A DNA stretch of 64,000 bases from Salminus brasiliensis (GCF_030463535.1 NC_132892.1:34350109-34414108), one strand, 5' to 3'. Shown: positions 10,932-23,934, numbered from the stretch's first letter. A program made the numbers and translations. Notes: generated from the sequence alone by a model not told the origin.

Positions 10932-13900
10932 AGACACATAGAGGGAGACTCACACAAAGACAATGAAATGTGGTAATAATAAAACTATAAAAAAATCCTA
11001 ATATGACCTAACACACACCCAGACACACACACACACACACACAGACACACACACACACAGAGACACACAGTTGTACCTGAGTCTTGACGTCCCACGTTGG
11101 TGAGGGTTAGTGTTCCCCCTGCCACCTTGTGTTGCCATGGCAGTGGAGCGCGCAGCTTCGACCAGCTAATTTCAGGAGTGGGGTGACCTGAACATTCAGA
11201 CAACAAATTTATCAAACTGAGCAGAATAATCTGAATTACACTGATTTAACTCATCAACAGTGTGGACAGAGTGGACCACATGGACAGTGTGGACAGAGTG
11301 GACAGTGTGGACCATATGGATGGTGTGGACAGTGCGGACCGCATGGATATGAATACCTGAATATCTGAATACTGAATACTGAATACCTGAATACTGAAAA
11401 CTATATACTGAATACCTAAATACTGAATACCTGAATACTGAATACCTGAATACTGAATATCTGAACACTGAATACCTGAATACCTGAATACTAAATACCT
11501 GAATATCTGAATACCTGAATACTGAATACCTGAATACTGAATATCTGAATACTGAATACTGAAAACTGAAAACTGAATACCTGAATACTGAATATCTGAA
11601 TATCTGAACACTGAGTACCTGAATACCTGAACACTAAATACCTAAATACCTGAATACTGAATACTGAATACATGAATACTGAATACTGAATACTGAATAC
11701 CTGAATACCTGAACACTGAGAACTATATACTGAATACCCAAATACTGAATACCCAAATACTGAATACCTGAACATCTGAACACCTGAATACCTGAATAGC
11801 TGAATACTGAATACCTGAATATCTGAATACTGAATACCTGAATATCTGAAAACTGAAAACTGAATACTGAATACCTGAATATCTGAATACTGAATACTGA
11901 ATACCTGAATACCTGAACACTGAGAACTATATACTGAATACCTAAATACTGAATACCTGAATACCTGAATACTGAATACCCGAATACTGAACACCTGAAT
12001 ACCTGAATACCTGAATACCTGAACACTGAATACCTGAACACTGAATACCTGAACACTGAACACTGAATACCTGAATATCTGAATACTGAATACCTGAATA
12101 TCTGAATACTGAAAACTGAATACCTGAATACCTGAATACTGAATACCTGAATACCTGAATATCTGAATACGGAATACCTGAATACCTGAATACTAAATAC
12201 CTGAATACTGAAAACTGAATACTGAATACCTGAATACTGAATGCCTGAATACTGAAAACTGAATATGTGTATATAGAAAACTAAATACTGAATACCTGAA
12301 TACCTGAATACTGAGTACTGAATTCTTAAAATTTAATGTGTGTATATAGAAAACTGAATACTAAATATAAATATAAAAAAATCTGAATATCTGAATATCT
12401 GAATATCTGAATACCTGAATACTAAATACTTGATCTAGTAGTTGCAGATTACAGTCTCTAAGTGGGAGGCTGGGGTTTCTGATAAAGTGGACAGGGGAAC
12501 AGAGTGAATGTCTTCAGCACGGTGAGGTTTGTGTTACCGGTCGCTTGGCAGTGCATGGTCACTGCCTGACCCTCCACAGCCGTCAAGTCTGTCTGAGAGA
12601 CTGATGCTTTGGGCTCCATGGCAACTGAGGCTCCTCCCGCCATCCTTAGTTCCACCTTCTCTTCAGTTGACCCCTCCTTGTTCTGAGCACGGCACACGAA
12701 CGTCCCAGCATCCTCAGCAGTCGTGACTATTACCTATAGAGAATTATAATAGTAATAAATAATAATAATACATTTGAATAATATATCACCATCTCATACA
12801 AAAAAACTCCACTTTAAACTTTCCTCTATAATGTGAATATAATGTAATTATATGTCATGTCTGTATACCTGTAGCGCCACCTTGGCATCCGTTGTTGTGT
12901 AGGCCAAGACAGTCTCATGTCCTGCTACCTGTTTTAGCCAGGTGATTGAGGGGCGTGGCTTACCAGAGACATGGCATTCCAGACTTAGAGCTCCACCTAC
13001 TCTCACTGTAACAGGTCCAGAAGGCGTCACCCGCACTTTTGGAGCCTCTGACAAGTACACACACATAAATACACACAGACATGTATTCATACTGTATGAT
13101 CAGACATACACACATTCTGTATGATCAGACATATACACATACTGTATGATCAGACATATATACATTCTGTATGATTAGACATATAGACATTCTGTATGAT
13201 TAGACATATACACAAACTGTATGATTAGACACATACACATTCTCTATGATCAGATGCATACACATTCTGTATGATTAGACATATACACATTCTCTATGAT
13301 CAGATGCATACACATTCTGTATGATTAGACATATACACATTCTCTATGATCAGATGCATACACATTCTGTATGATTAGACATATACACATTCTCTATGAT
13401 CAGATGCATACACATTCTGTATGATTAGACATATACACATTCTGTATGATTAGACATATACACATTCTGTATGATCAGACATATACACATACTGTATGAT
13501 CAGACATATATACATTCTGTATGATTAGACACATACACATTCTGTATTATCTGTATAATTAGACACATACACATTCTGTATGATTAGACATCTCTCTATT
13601 TGTGTCTCTATTTTTGTTGTTTTTCACTTTTCTCCATAATGTGAACCTGTTGTTCTTTCCACTGTATCAGAATTTATAATGAATGGACCAATAGATATGC
13701 TCCAAAATTACCTGGAATAAAATCTTGCCCATTGACTTCCACTGAAAGTTAAGGTTTTTATCTTCTCCATACCGCTGACAACATGCACATACAGTAATGA
13801 TATACAGTCAGTGTTAGAGGTGGTGACTTTACAGGACTATTGGCCAGATGTTCTAATCACAGACCTTAATAAACAGTAAGGTCATCATTACCGAATACAC

Positions 13901-16900
13901 AGGTTCCTAGCTGTCTATTGTTTTACTCGATCTAACAAAAACACCTCAGCTTAGGAGCCTTCTGTAAATCAGTTGATTGGATGGAAAAGCTGGAAAAGAT
14001 TAGTGGATTTGGCACTAATGATCAAATTAATCAGCAAACACCTATCATTTCACTGTTAATGTAAAAATATGAAGTCACATTATGTAAAAAAAGTGAAAAA
14101 CAGAAAAATGGAGATACAAGGTTTTGTGTAACAGTGATGATATGCATTAATAAATGGTTTTAATTCAATGACAAATCATTTACTCAGTAATTTATGAATT
14201 ATATTGAATTATTCAATATGCAGTCATTAATAATAGTTATCAAATATTCTAAATATTATTTTTTTAGCTAATACATAATACAATATTATATATCCAACAA
14301 CTACCTATCCTTAAATTTAAAACTGTAATTTATTATTTTATTATTCTATACTTTATTCTTGATTCCATTACTATTGCCAATAGTGTACATCATCAGTGAA
14401 GTCATTTCTACTCATGCATGATGATAAACACACATACACAGACATGGACACACATACACTGGACTCACGTTTAACAGTCAGCACTGCAGTGATGGTTGTT
14501 TTGCCCTGTGCATTGGTTGCTATGCAGCGGTACTGCCCCTGGTTGCTTTGGCGGGCGAGAGCAATCGTCAGGACTGAACCATCAGGACCAACCTTAACGT
14601 TATCTAAAGAGTACAAAGTCATACCGGTAAATAAAACCTACAGCAGAATATTCCTGTCAAACCAGTTAATAAAATAAACTTACATCAGATAATTAAACTA
14701 GTTAACCAAGGTAACTCATTCTAACCCTACTAAAATTGATGTGATTAAAAACTTTAAATTAAATAGATATCTAACACTTACATATCACACTCTTGTTCAC
14801 AACACTTTGGATTTTCTACTGTTGTTTCTGTAGAATTCAGTCATTTTTTGTCCAAATTTATAAGAAAAAAACATATTTTCAGACATTGAAAAGTAGAGTT
14901 ATTGGTTTATCCAGATCAGAATAGCAAGGCTCTTTCATTTACTGCTGTATAAACTTAATATAAACATTTTTTGAGGAGATCCATGACATTTCTAGAACTT
15001 TTGTTATAAAATAGTTCTTAAAATCAGAAGCAACAGTATTATATTGTAACAATAACAGTACAATAACAATCTGTTGACTACATTACAATATTTAACTACC
15101 ACATATTAAAATTTGTATACTTGAGTTTGGATTTCTTCCTGTAAGCTAAGTATTCTAGCATGAATTACTATCATTAAAACAGTAAAATTAATTTAAAACA
15201 CCATTTTGTTAAGTTCTTATTTCTTTACTTTCTTCATTAAAATACAGCTTCGTACACTTGCAAACATTCTGCAAAAATGTCTTCTTAGCAACTAAAACAA
15301 AAATATTTGTGATATCAAATATGTCTTAATATTTAGTTAATTAAATTAATGTTTGATGTTATGTATTTTAAGAGGACTTAAAATTGGGATAAAATGAAAA
15401 TTGTTTGAATAATTTTATAAAATTCTTACAGCAATCTCACAAGGATGAACATTAGATATCACCTACATTCAAGCTGTTTTCATGTGTTGAGACCTAGGTG
15501 CAGCGTTCAGTGTGGTTACAATTGCACATGTGAGTGATTCTGAATCTAAGACCCCCTGCAGTACACACTAAAGCATTTAACACACCTGATACCACTCATC
15601 AGCTCATTATCAACCAACAAGAACTGAACTAGGTGGTGTACATTCAGGAAAGTCAAATGTGCAGTGCAGGAGTTCCTCAGGGGCTAGTATTGTTTCTTGT
15701 TTACATACTGCAACAGATAATATCTCCACAAATGAAAGGCAGTTATTGACAATTACATTTCTACATAAATAATACAATAACTAAAAACCATCCACTAACT
15801 ACTACTAAACTATTACTATGTTTTGAGAGTGGGATCTGAAGTGTGGACCCACATATTGACACTTAGGAATAGAGATTGAAACTCTGAATAGAGATTCTCT
15901 ACTGAAAAGAAAATGTAGTCCAGGACCAGCATTCCATTTCAGTTCACCAGGGTTTGTTTCTAAGAGCTGTGATTGACAAATAATTCTAGAGGAAACTGCA
16001 AAGAGTTGGGAATTGGGTTAAGAGTTCTGTTTGGGAAAAAACACTACTATCCTGGCTTCACCTCTGGGTCCACTGATGTTTTTTACAAAGAAAAAAAAAT
16101 CTTGGCTTAGACGTACAGTCTAAGGGGAAATCTTTAATTTGTACTTTTAAATTAAGAGGTTTAAAGCATTTCTTGTTTACATACTGCAACAGATGATATC
16201 TCCACAAATAAAATGCAGTTATTGACAATTGCATTTCTACATAACTAATTCAATAACTAAAAAACATCCACTAACTACTACTGAACTATTACTATGTTTT
16301 GAGAGTGGGATCTGAAGTGTGGACCCACATATTGACACGTAGGGCTAATTTGCTAGATCAGGCCTAGTTCTGAATAGAGATTCTCTATAGAAAAGAAAAT
16401 GTAGTCCAGGACCAGGAGTCAACCCTGTCCAGGAAACTGACCCATATGATTCAAGGTATTGGATATACATATTTTCCCAGTTTTCTCTCTAATTTAGTTT
16501 CCACTAACCCATTAACTATAGTTACTTAGTCCTATAAGACTCCACCAAATTCCAACCAACCTAGTCAGAGCAAAGCCAGTTGTGCAACATAACTGTGGCA
16601 TCACTGGGGATCAAACCAGCAACCTCCTGATTTCAGGGCCAAGCAAAATATTTTGTTGCAGTGTTTTCGAACCCACCTCCTAGTGGCTGGTTGTTGATCC
16701 TTTTCCACTCCAGCTGGACTGGCTGGGACCCACTGACCACACGGCACCGAAAACTGACCGAATCATCTTGATTAATGGCTGCACTGCGAGGTTCAATGGA
16801 CAGCACTGGTTTCTGGGCCAATGCTGAAACACACAAACACAAAACACAAGAACCCGTCTAATATGATTATTGTCAGGTTTGTAAAGAGATTTTTATCTAA

Positions 16901-18072
16901 TCAATTTCTTGCATATATGAAAAGAATGTTTCTTGTGTCCACAGAATAATTACACAATTCCCCTGCTTGTTTCTAAGAGCTGTGATTGAGAAATAATTCT
17001 AGAGGAAACTGCAAAGAGTTAGGAATTGGGTTGAGAGTTCTGTTTGGGAATAAACATCACATCCTGGGTTCACCTCTGGATCCACAGATGTTTGAAAAAA
17101 ATAAACTCTTGGCTTAGACATACAGTCAGAGGGGAAATCTTTAATTTGTACTTTTAAATTAAGAGGTTTTTCAAATGTTTAAATGTTAAAAGGTTCTTCA
17201 CCTACTCACTTTTTTTAAAATCTGGCTCTGAAGCCGTTCCTCAGGGCCACCTAGAAGGCCTACATTTTTTGCTTTAAACTAATGTTCAGTGCAGATAGAG
17301 CAAAATGTGGTTCCTTTCAACCGGTTTGATAATGTTTTTACAGAACACCCCACTAAAAAGTTCTTTATTGCACTAATTCTCCAATCAGTCCTCAGGACAT
17401 CTCCAGATGATCTTTATCTTTGCTTCATTCTAACTTTCAACACCTTTCAAAAGGATGTGCAAATGGTTTTCTAAGAATGTCATAAAAGAACCACTTTTGG
17501 GTTCACCTAAAGACTTCATAGAACCATAGACAAGGTCCCTTATACAACCTTTGCATATAATTGGGGTTCTTTAAACTTGAAAATGTTCTTCACACTCACA
17601 TATCTTATATCTTTATAGAAAAAAAAATACTGTACCAAGATTTAGCAAACTTCTAGCAAAACAATGACTGTAAGGTTCTAAAGACCTGTTGGATAATTCC
17701 TTGTTAAAAGAACTCTATAATGAAAAGTACTTTATTACAGTTATTATAATGTAATAAAGTATTTATTACTTTATCACAGTCGCCCCCCCCCAAAACCTTC
17801 ACTCAACAAATTTGCTCTATTCCAACTTCTAAAATGTACAGTCTTCACAAGTAAGAAAATACGCTGGCTATTTTTGAGTTGGTCGTTGAAGAACCACTTA
17901 AAAAAAAGGTTTAATGAATGTTGTATACCAATTTAAGGGTTGTTTATAGAACAATTACATAATGTGGAGGTTTTTGTTATGTCTCCTTTACAAATAAAGA
18001 CAGTCCACTAAAAGGACTAAAGGTTAGTGCTGCCGTTGCCAAGTGTTTTATCTCTGGTATCTTTGTAATAAG

Positions 18073-18114
<42 letters not shown>

Positions 18115-20802
18115 CTGGACTGTTTATAGATATTTCTCAGGTTTCACTGTGCCGTATATCATCAGTTAATTATGAAGGCCTCTGTGAGCTGAAACAGGTG
18201 TGTTAGATGAAAAGCACTGGGACATGGATCCCCCACTGACTTCACAGAGAATAAAGAAGAGCCTCAGGCCTTACTCTCCCACCACAACTCCAGATTTCAC
18301 TAATTACGTTCCCTTCCTCATTGCGGAGGAAAAGTCATTAGTGAAATCAGGTTCGGAGTAAATACCTGCAGACACAGCAGTGTTCAGCAGGTTTTCATTT
18401 GAGTGCTGCTGCACTAGAGCTGAAGCGAATACAGTGATGATTAAATGCCCTAAAGGCAATCTGACATGTTGAGGTGATTACACAAGACGTACAGTTAGCT
18501 CATTCCTCACTGTAGTGCTTACAGATGCACCCTGTTTATCATTTTAAACTATAGCAGACCTCCTTCTAGCACTGCTAACAGAGACCCTATCTGCCTTTTC
18601 ATATTTCGTGAATAGACTCAAACAAAGTCAAAGGACATCCTTAAAAAAAGAGTTTTTAGTAAATATTCTTTAGTAAATAGAAATATATGTTGGAGTACTT
18701 GCATGATTCATTCATGTGATGGATGATGTCTTTTATAAATGACTCTTTATATACTTTATAGAGCACCAAAATAATATTGTCTCGTCTATAGGTGAAATAA
18801 CTATTTGCTGTACTATAGAACATTTTGTAAAAATAAAGGTCAATGGGGTTCTTTGGAGCACCAGTTTTGCTTCCCAAAATAACTTTTTATTGAGTTTTGT
18901 AGTCTTGTAACTTAATAATACAAAAAAATCTCAATTTTACAGGAGAAGGAAAAAACCTTATGAACTTTCAATAGAATAAAATATTGAATTTTTGGAGCAT
19001 TTCTATTGGCCCATTCATTATGAAATTTGGATATAATGTAAAGAACACTGAAACACAAAAAAATGGAGATACCTGTTTTTTTGTGCAGCAAAATAGTTTG
19101 TGTCATTTTACATAAATGACACATGTAATTACATAATTACATAATTACGTAATTAACTTTATGATGTAATAAAACAATTTAGTTATGCAGAACATTCAAG
19201 CATCTCAGGGTACAAATATTGATCTAGAATCAGTGCTCATTGGCCATCTAACTGAATTTACAGTTGTGCAAAAGACATGAACTGAAACCAGATTAGCATT
19301 CTTACTCTGAAAAGCCTGATAAGTATGGGCTATTGTCTGTAAATGAGGGGTGAGTGTTAAGACCCATTTCACAGTGTAAAGAACGCCCACATGTGGTAAA
19401 GGGTTTTTCTTTCTAGGAGCCATATATTTCAGTCAAGAAACCAAACCTCTACTTTTAAGAGTGAATGGTTAAAAATGGAGACCACACACTTGGTATTTGA
19501 CTGCTTTCAGATGAACCAGGTGAACCAGACGGCCTAATTCTGGTCTTGAACAGAGGTCAGTGCCTTCTGTGTTAAACACAGAGTTCAGTCAGCAAACATT
19601 CAGTCACATATTACTGTTTTTCAGGTTTTTGACTGTTTCAGACTCTTGATGGGTTTGCAAAGCTAGTCTACGTAACAGTGACCAAACACAAATGAGTTTA
19701 GCTTACTGTTTTTACATTTGATAAAACTGAACGTCTGGATTTCATGTCATTTGTGTTTCAGCTCTTTTCACAGTCTGAACAATCACACCCAAGCAGAAGC
19801 TGGAGGAGATCCATCATGGACCTGGATCACGTTCAGCCCACTTCATTCCAAGCTGTTACTTCATTTAGGAGCTTAAATGTTCTTCCCAAGGTATCTTAAG
19901 AAATGTGAGGTCTTCAGCTGTCAGAGTTTATATAAATAAAATAAAACCATGCTTTATTTTAAAAACAAACAAAAAAGACTCTAAACTTTAAACAATACAG
20001 AACATTATCTTTTGCCACAATGTTGAAACTGTGGTGGTGGGGGGGACCTTGCACCCTTGGTTTACCCCTGGGATAACAGATGGATTTCTTTCTGTGGAGA
20101 CCCTTAACTGTTCTTTGCTTGGGCATACAATTGGTGGAAAATGTTTATGTGTTTCTCTAAACATTAAAAATGTTCTTCATACTCAAACATCTCATTCACC
20201 TCTGTTCTGAAACCAGATCTACAGCCCACATTTCAGCCCCAGCCATACTTATAAAGTTAGAGCTAAAATGTGGCTTTTATATGTTATTTATTTATGTATT
20301 AATATATATTTATTTTAATTTTTTAGTTTTTTTATGGCAATTGCTCAGCAGATGGTCCCAATCTTTGCTCTATCCAAACTTCCAACACATTCACTCACAT
20401 TAAAAAGTGCTACATTGTAGCCTTGGGTTTGAGTTCTAACTACAGACTGTTCATGGTAGACCATTCTTCACACCAAAGATTTTTATATTTTACAATAGAT
20501 TTATGATTAATCAAACATATTTTCATCTTATACATAAAACAAACAAGAAATACATTTAATTTCTTTAATTTTTGCTTATTTTCTAAACAATCATGCTCAA
20601 ATATTCACTTAAACACTTCTGTAAAGATTACCGAAGCATAATTACCAGTTTAATCTAACAGAAATGTATTCAAAACAATATGAAATCAACATTCTCAGAT
20701 TAGAATGAGTAAAAATGATGTGTTTATTATAAAATGAGTGGAGTTTATTTTACCTGTGAGCAAAAGACTGGACAGAATCACTGCAGCTCTGATGAAATCC
20801 AT
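9153..20802 (-). CDS. Perlecan-like secreted protein with four Ig domains (3' end not found)
   Basis: Exons in transcript order are 20802-20754, 16823-16677, 14603-14469, 13047-12869, 12733-12538, 11187-11077, 10881-10813 and 9419-9153 (49, 147, 135, 179, 196, 111, 69 and 267 nt). All have AG/GT borders and matching phases, giving at least 384 residues. Exon 1 encodes MDFIRAAVILSSLLLT. With exon 2 it gives a hydrophobic leader ending in A-L-A, a good signal-peptidase site. Ig domains lie at about residues 22-109, 111-203, 205-294 and 296-384, with paired Cys and Y-x-C motifs. Domain 3 has WSKLRAPLPWQH and DSGQYICNAT, and domain 4 starts PPYAT; these are diagnostic of the late Ig repeats of HSPG2, in the same order. 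No LG or EGF domain is visible. The gene may run off to the left, or stop at 9097 by reading through the last donor. Ig repeats of this kind bind matrix proteins; the role here is unknown. Confidence 0.85.
9829..10697. repeat. Degenerate ~20-bp tandem repeat in intron 7
   Basis: About forty imperfect copies of a unit close to 'tttttaattcagttcagtc' fill nearly 870 bp of the intron between exons 7 and 8 of the perlecan-like gene. Copies differ by small substitutions and length changes, so the array is old. Confidence 0.9.
10720..11065. repeat. ATT, GA and CA microsatellites around exon 7
   Basis: An ATT run at about 10722-10755, a GA run at 10887-10928 and CA runs at 11016-11060 surround exon 7 (10813-10881). 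The GA run begins only about five bases upstream of the exon 7 acceptor in transcript direction. It is read as CT there and may serve as the polypyrimidine tract. Confidence 0.85.
11262..12437. repeat. ~1.1-kb 'ctgaatac' minisatellite in intron 5
   Basis: A short array of 'gtggacagtgtggacagagtg' type units (11262-11340) is followed by a long array of 8-13 bp units of 'ctgaatac'/'ctgaatact' (about 11345-12437). The array lies between exons 5 and 6, which encode the two halves of the third Ig domain. The long ORFs with MFRYSVF words here come only from this repeat. Confidence 0.95.
13062..13592. repeat. ~26-bp minisatellite next to exon 4
   Basis: About twenty copies of 'cacattctgtatgattaga' plus 'catata' start within 20 bp of the exon 4 acceptor (13047) on its intron side. 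A higher-order two-unit repeat is visible at 13240-13440, where 'ctctatgatcagatgcatac' and 'ctgtatgattagacatatac' alternate. Confidence 0.95.
15690..17168. repeat. Rearranged duplication around exon 2
   Basis: Block X (about 15690-15925) recurs at about 16170-16410, and block Y (about 15952-16162) recurs at about 16968-17168. In the first copy X and Y are only about 30 bp apart. In the second, about 550 bp containing exon 2 (16677-16823) lies between them. The rest of intron 2 up to exon 3 is AT-rich without other features. Confidence 0.85.
16555..16650 (-). repeat. Possible tRNA-derived SINE remnant beside exon 2
   Basis: The minus strand carries a box-B-like stretch ('ggtttgatcccc' region, about 16603-16620) within text typical of short dispersed repeats. 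It ends about 30 bp from the exon 2 donor. No full box A is convincing, so this is a weak call. Confidence 0.3.
17169..20753. other. Intron 1 of the perlecan-like gene, mostly unique
   Basis: A 3.9-kb intron (16824-20753) separates the signal-peptide exon from the first Ig exon. It holds a TA microsatellite at about 18074-18110 and an A/T-rich middle, but no other exon could be recognised. The short ORFs on both strands have no recognisable domain. Confidence 0.55.
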
Positions 20803-20902
20803 GATGAAAAGACTGATTCCCTCTCTCTGTCTTTCTGTCAATGTATCACTCTTTTCACCCTCAGCCCCCTCCCTTCAACATTTCATCACACTCCCACCCC
20901 CT

Positions 20903-20942
<40 letters not shown>

Positions 20943-20988
20943 TACTCCAGCATCATTTTGAAATATGTAAAATCTCAAAATAGAAGAA

Positions 20989-21060
<72 letters not shown>
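20803..21060. repeat. CA and TA microsatellites upstream of the perlecan-like gene
   Basis: A CA run (about 20906-20941) and a TA run (about 20995-21057) lie 100-255 bp upstream of the start codon at 20802, where a promoter or 5' UTR should be. No convincing TATA box was separable from the TA run. Confidence 0.85.
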
Positions 21061-21061
<1 letters not shown>

Positions 21062-21236
21062 ACTGAAGAAAGTAGTGAGATCTTGTTGGTTCTCCAGGAG
21101 GATGTGTTCAACTCCATCATCATCATCAGTAGCAGCAGCAGCAGCTCAACTAATTTGTCATCATTAAGACTTTATATTAAAAGTTTTTAGTTGTGTATTT
21201 TATCTAATATGGACATTCAGAGCAGCCCTTTTTTAG

Positions 21237-21267
<31 letters not shown>

Positions 21268-21572
21268 TTGTGTGTGTGTTGGTTTCAGGACATGGTTTGC
21301 CTCAGATTTACTGTAATGTGTTTTAATGAGAGCCTGATGATGAGTCCTGTGATCTGCTCTGAAGCGTCCGGCAGCGGTTTGAGCCTAATCTGATTTCATG
21401 TTTAATCAACACACACTTTCACCATCCACAAACACAGGAACAGTCTGTGGTCTGGGAACGGGTGGGGGATGGGGTGGAGGGCAGTGGGTGGGTGGGTGAG
21501 TACGTGCCTGTGCTCAGGTTGTGTGGTTGGATAATTGAAGGGAATTCAAGATCATACTAAGAATAATGAATA
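21061..21572. other. Intergenic, no gene seen
   Basis: It contains a short AGC run near 21133-21146 and a GT run at 21238-21280. Otherwise it has no recognisable feature. Confidence 0.5.
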
Positions 21573-21662
21573 GTAGACTTACTGTTTATCTCCCTCTCTT
21601 TCTCGCTCGCTCGCTCTCTGAGAAAGAGAGGGAGATAAACAGTATGTCTACTGTTCATTATG
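21573..21662. repeat. Strong hairpin around a (GCTC)n loop
   Basis: The arm at about 21573-21608 ('agacttactgtttatctccc' and so on) is nearly the exact reverse complement of about 21619-21656, with a loop of 'gctcgctcgctctct' type. The stem is about 36-38 bp with about one mismatch or bulge. Confidence 0.9.
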
Positions 21663-21958
21663 AATCATAATGCATAGTTTTTGCAATATAAACATAAATA
21701 GATGCTTAAATGATGGGAAAAAAACGATCTCCAAGAATCGTAAAAAGTTCCAGATGAAACACTTCTGCAATATTTGGACAATATTTGGACTCCCTGCATG
21801 GTCACTACTTAGTAACCCTTGTGAAATCATTTTTTTGGAGCAGCCAAGAGACTTTCCATTGTTGTTTGAGGGATTTTCACTTACATACTTGCATACTAAA
21901 GGTTTGAGCTTTTTTACTAAGAAAATAGGCAGAACAATAAGCAAATTGACGTATATTG

Positions 21959-22225
21959 CATGTCCAAATGTTTATGGACACCCCTTCTAAATGCACTGTA
22001 GAGAAGAAGTACTGGCAATAGAATAGGACTCTCTGGAGCAGATAGTAAACATCATAACCCTATTGGCTCCATGCTGCCTAATAATGCCAGGCGTGGGCTA
22101 GTAGAGGGGTATAAAGAAGCCCCCCAGCATTGAGGAGCTGTGGAGCAGTGGAAGAAGAATTGTGTTCTTCGGAATGGTGGTGGTGGAGCTCCATCCAGCA
22201 CTTTTGATTGGCATGAGTTGGGGTG
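21959..22225 (+). mobile_element. MITE-type element, truncated copy 3
   Basis: It begins with 'catgtccaaatgtttatgga' and shares the internal words of the other copies ('ggctccatgctgcctaataa', 'gaggagctgtggagcagtgg'). The right end is missing. Confidence 0.75.
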
Positions 22226-22581
22226 TTCATGATGTCTGTGTGTATTGAGGTTTGTATATATTTTATTTGTTTACCTTGTTTGTCTGCAGATTATCAGGTT
22301 GTATGGTCATAGAGGAAGGCTGTTTCTCTCTGGCTTTTTGTTTATGTCTATGAATGAATATGAATATGTCTTTAAATATGTGAACTATATCTTTTTGTGT
22401 TACAGTTTTAATCATGGACTAAACTCTCAGACTAAAGTTTTATCATTATATTTATGTATTAATGCCTGTCTCTCATTTAGGGGAGGAAATAGGAAGAAAT
22501 TATAAGGATTTAAAATGTTATTCTTTTATTAATTGAATTTAATATTATATACATTTATATTAATTGTATATAATATTTATA

Positions 22582-22638
<57 letters not shown>

Positions 22639-23934
22639 AAAACCTGACATTCACAGCCAAACTCAAGCACAAGAAAATCCAACTATGATTGGTTTTCCTC
22701 CAGTTGGGTTTATCAATTCATCTGAGTCTGTAATTCCAATAGCTCGAATAGCATATGAGAAGCTGCAAGTTGGAGCTCATGGTACCCACTAGATGGCACT
22801 GTTTTGTGTGTAAAGTTAAAGTTAAAGATACACAAGTCTGAAATTGTACCGATGTTGAACAAGTAATGGTTAAGTAAATAAAAAAAAAGTAAATAAAATT
22901 TAAAGCTCAATGCTAAAGCTAGCCTCTCAAATACAATAGCCATATTATGCAAAGAAATTGGGACAGTTTTCCAACTATACAGTCAAAAGGGAAAGTCTGC
23001 ACACCCCTTCTCCACATTTTACATTACATTACAGACTTATTCTGCAATAGACAGAGTTCATTTTTGCCTCAAACATCTACATACATCTACAACTGCCAAT
23101 AATTACAAAGTGAAAACTGTTTTTTAGAAAATATATTAAAATAAAAAAATAACCCTTATTTAGGAATGTACACACCTTTAGCCAAATACTAGGCTTGGAT
23201 TGTACCTACAGCCCCTGGTCCTTGGAGCTGAACACACTTCCTGTTGCAACACCCTCCCACCGTGGTTCCATGCAAACTGATTCGAACCAATCTATCATAA
23301 ATAAGTGAATATTACATCCCACACACATTACATGTATTGTTATGATTGTGATACATGCCATTGCTGTTCAACCTAATGGGTAGACGTTTATCAAGAATGT
23401 ATGTATGTGAGGGTGGATATGGGGTTATGTCCCCACCAAATTCGTGACCAACAAAGAACATTTCAATATTAAGTGCATGTTGATAACTGCAGTGTGAAAA
23501 CAAGCTAATTGAAAAGATGAGGGTTACAAAGGACTCAAGCTGGAAAGTAAGAAAGGAAATGATAAGAACTGGTGTTTTTTATTAATTTATTTTGAAATAA
23601 AAGCTCATGTCTGCTGCTTACCTTGTCTTTGTTGCCTTTCTACCATGCTAGGACTTGCCCTGCCAGTGAATAAAACCCTGGTCTGCCATAAGGAAATCAG
23701 TGGTGTTACCCATTATGCTAACTAACCACTTACTCCCTAGCTTAACAACCATCACTTCAGGAGGACAGCAGATTCCTTGGCTAAACATTGTGCCTGTGTT
23801 TGGACAGTTAGTTTGGAAAACATGGTTGGGTCCTGTGGTCAGATTTAGTTGGCAGAACAAGGACGGTTTAATAGCCACGGTTCAAAACCGCAGAGAACAG
23901 GAAAGGACACATGGCAGTCATGGTGTGGTTGATT
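22226..23934. other. Intergenic, no gene seen
   Basis: A TA microsatellite lies at about 22579-22635. The ORFs in the stretch are short and unrelated to known domains as far as can be read. Confidence 0.5.

Noticed and set aside
11196-12063. Long ORFs on the minus strand with MFRYSVFRYS-type words
   Set aside because: They are produced by the 'ctgaatac' minisatellite, which lacks stops in several frames. No gene-like composition or splice context.
13062-13592. CRISPR-like array of regularly spaced repeats
   Set aside because: The units are directly contiguous with variable bases spread throughout and no unique spacers, and the DNA is clearly eukaryotic. It is a minisatellite.
22001-22225. 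Possible structured RNA gene with 'ggctccatgctgc' words
   Set aside because: The same text occurs in six places with inverted terminal repeats, so it is a mobile element, not an RNA gene.
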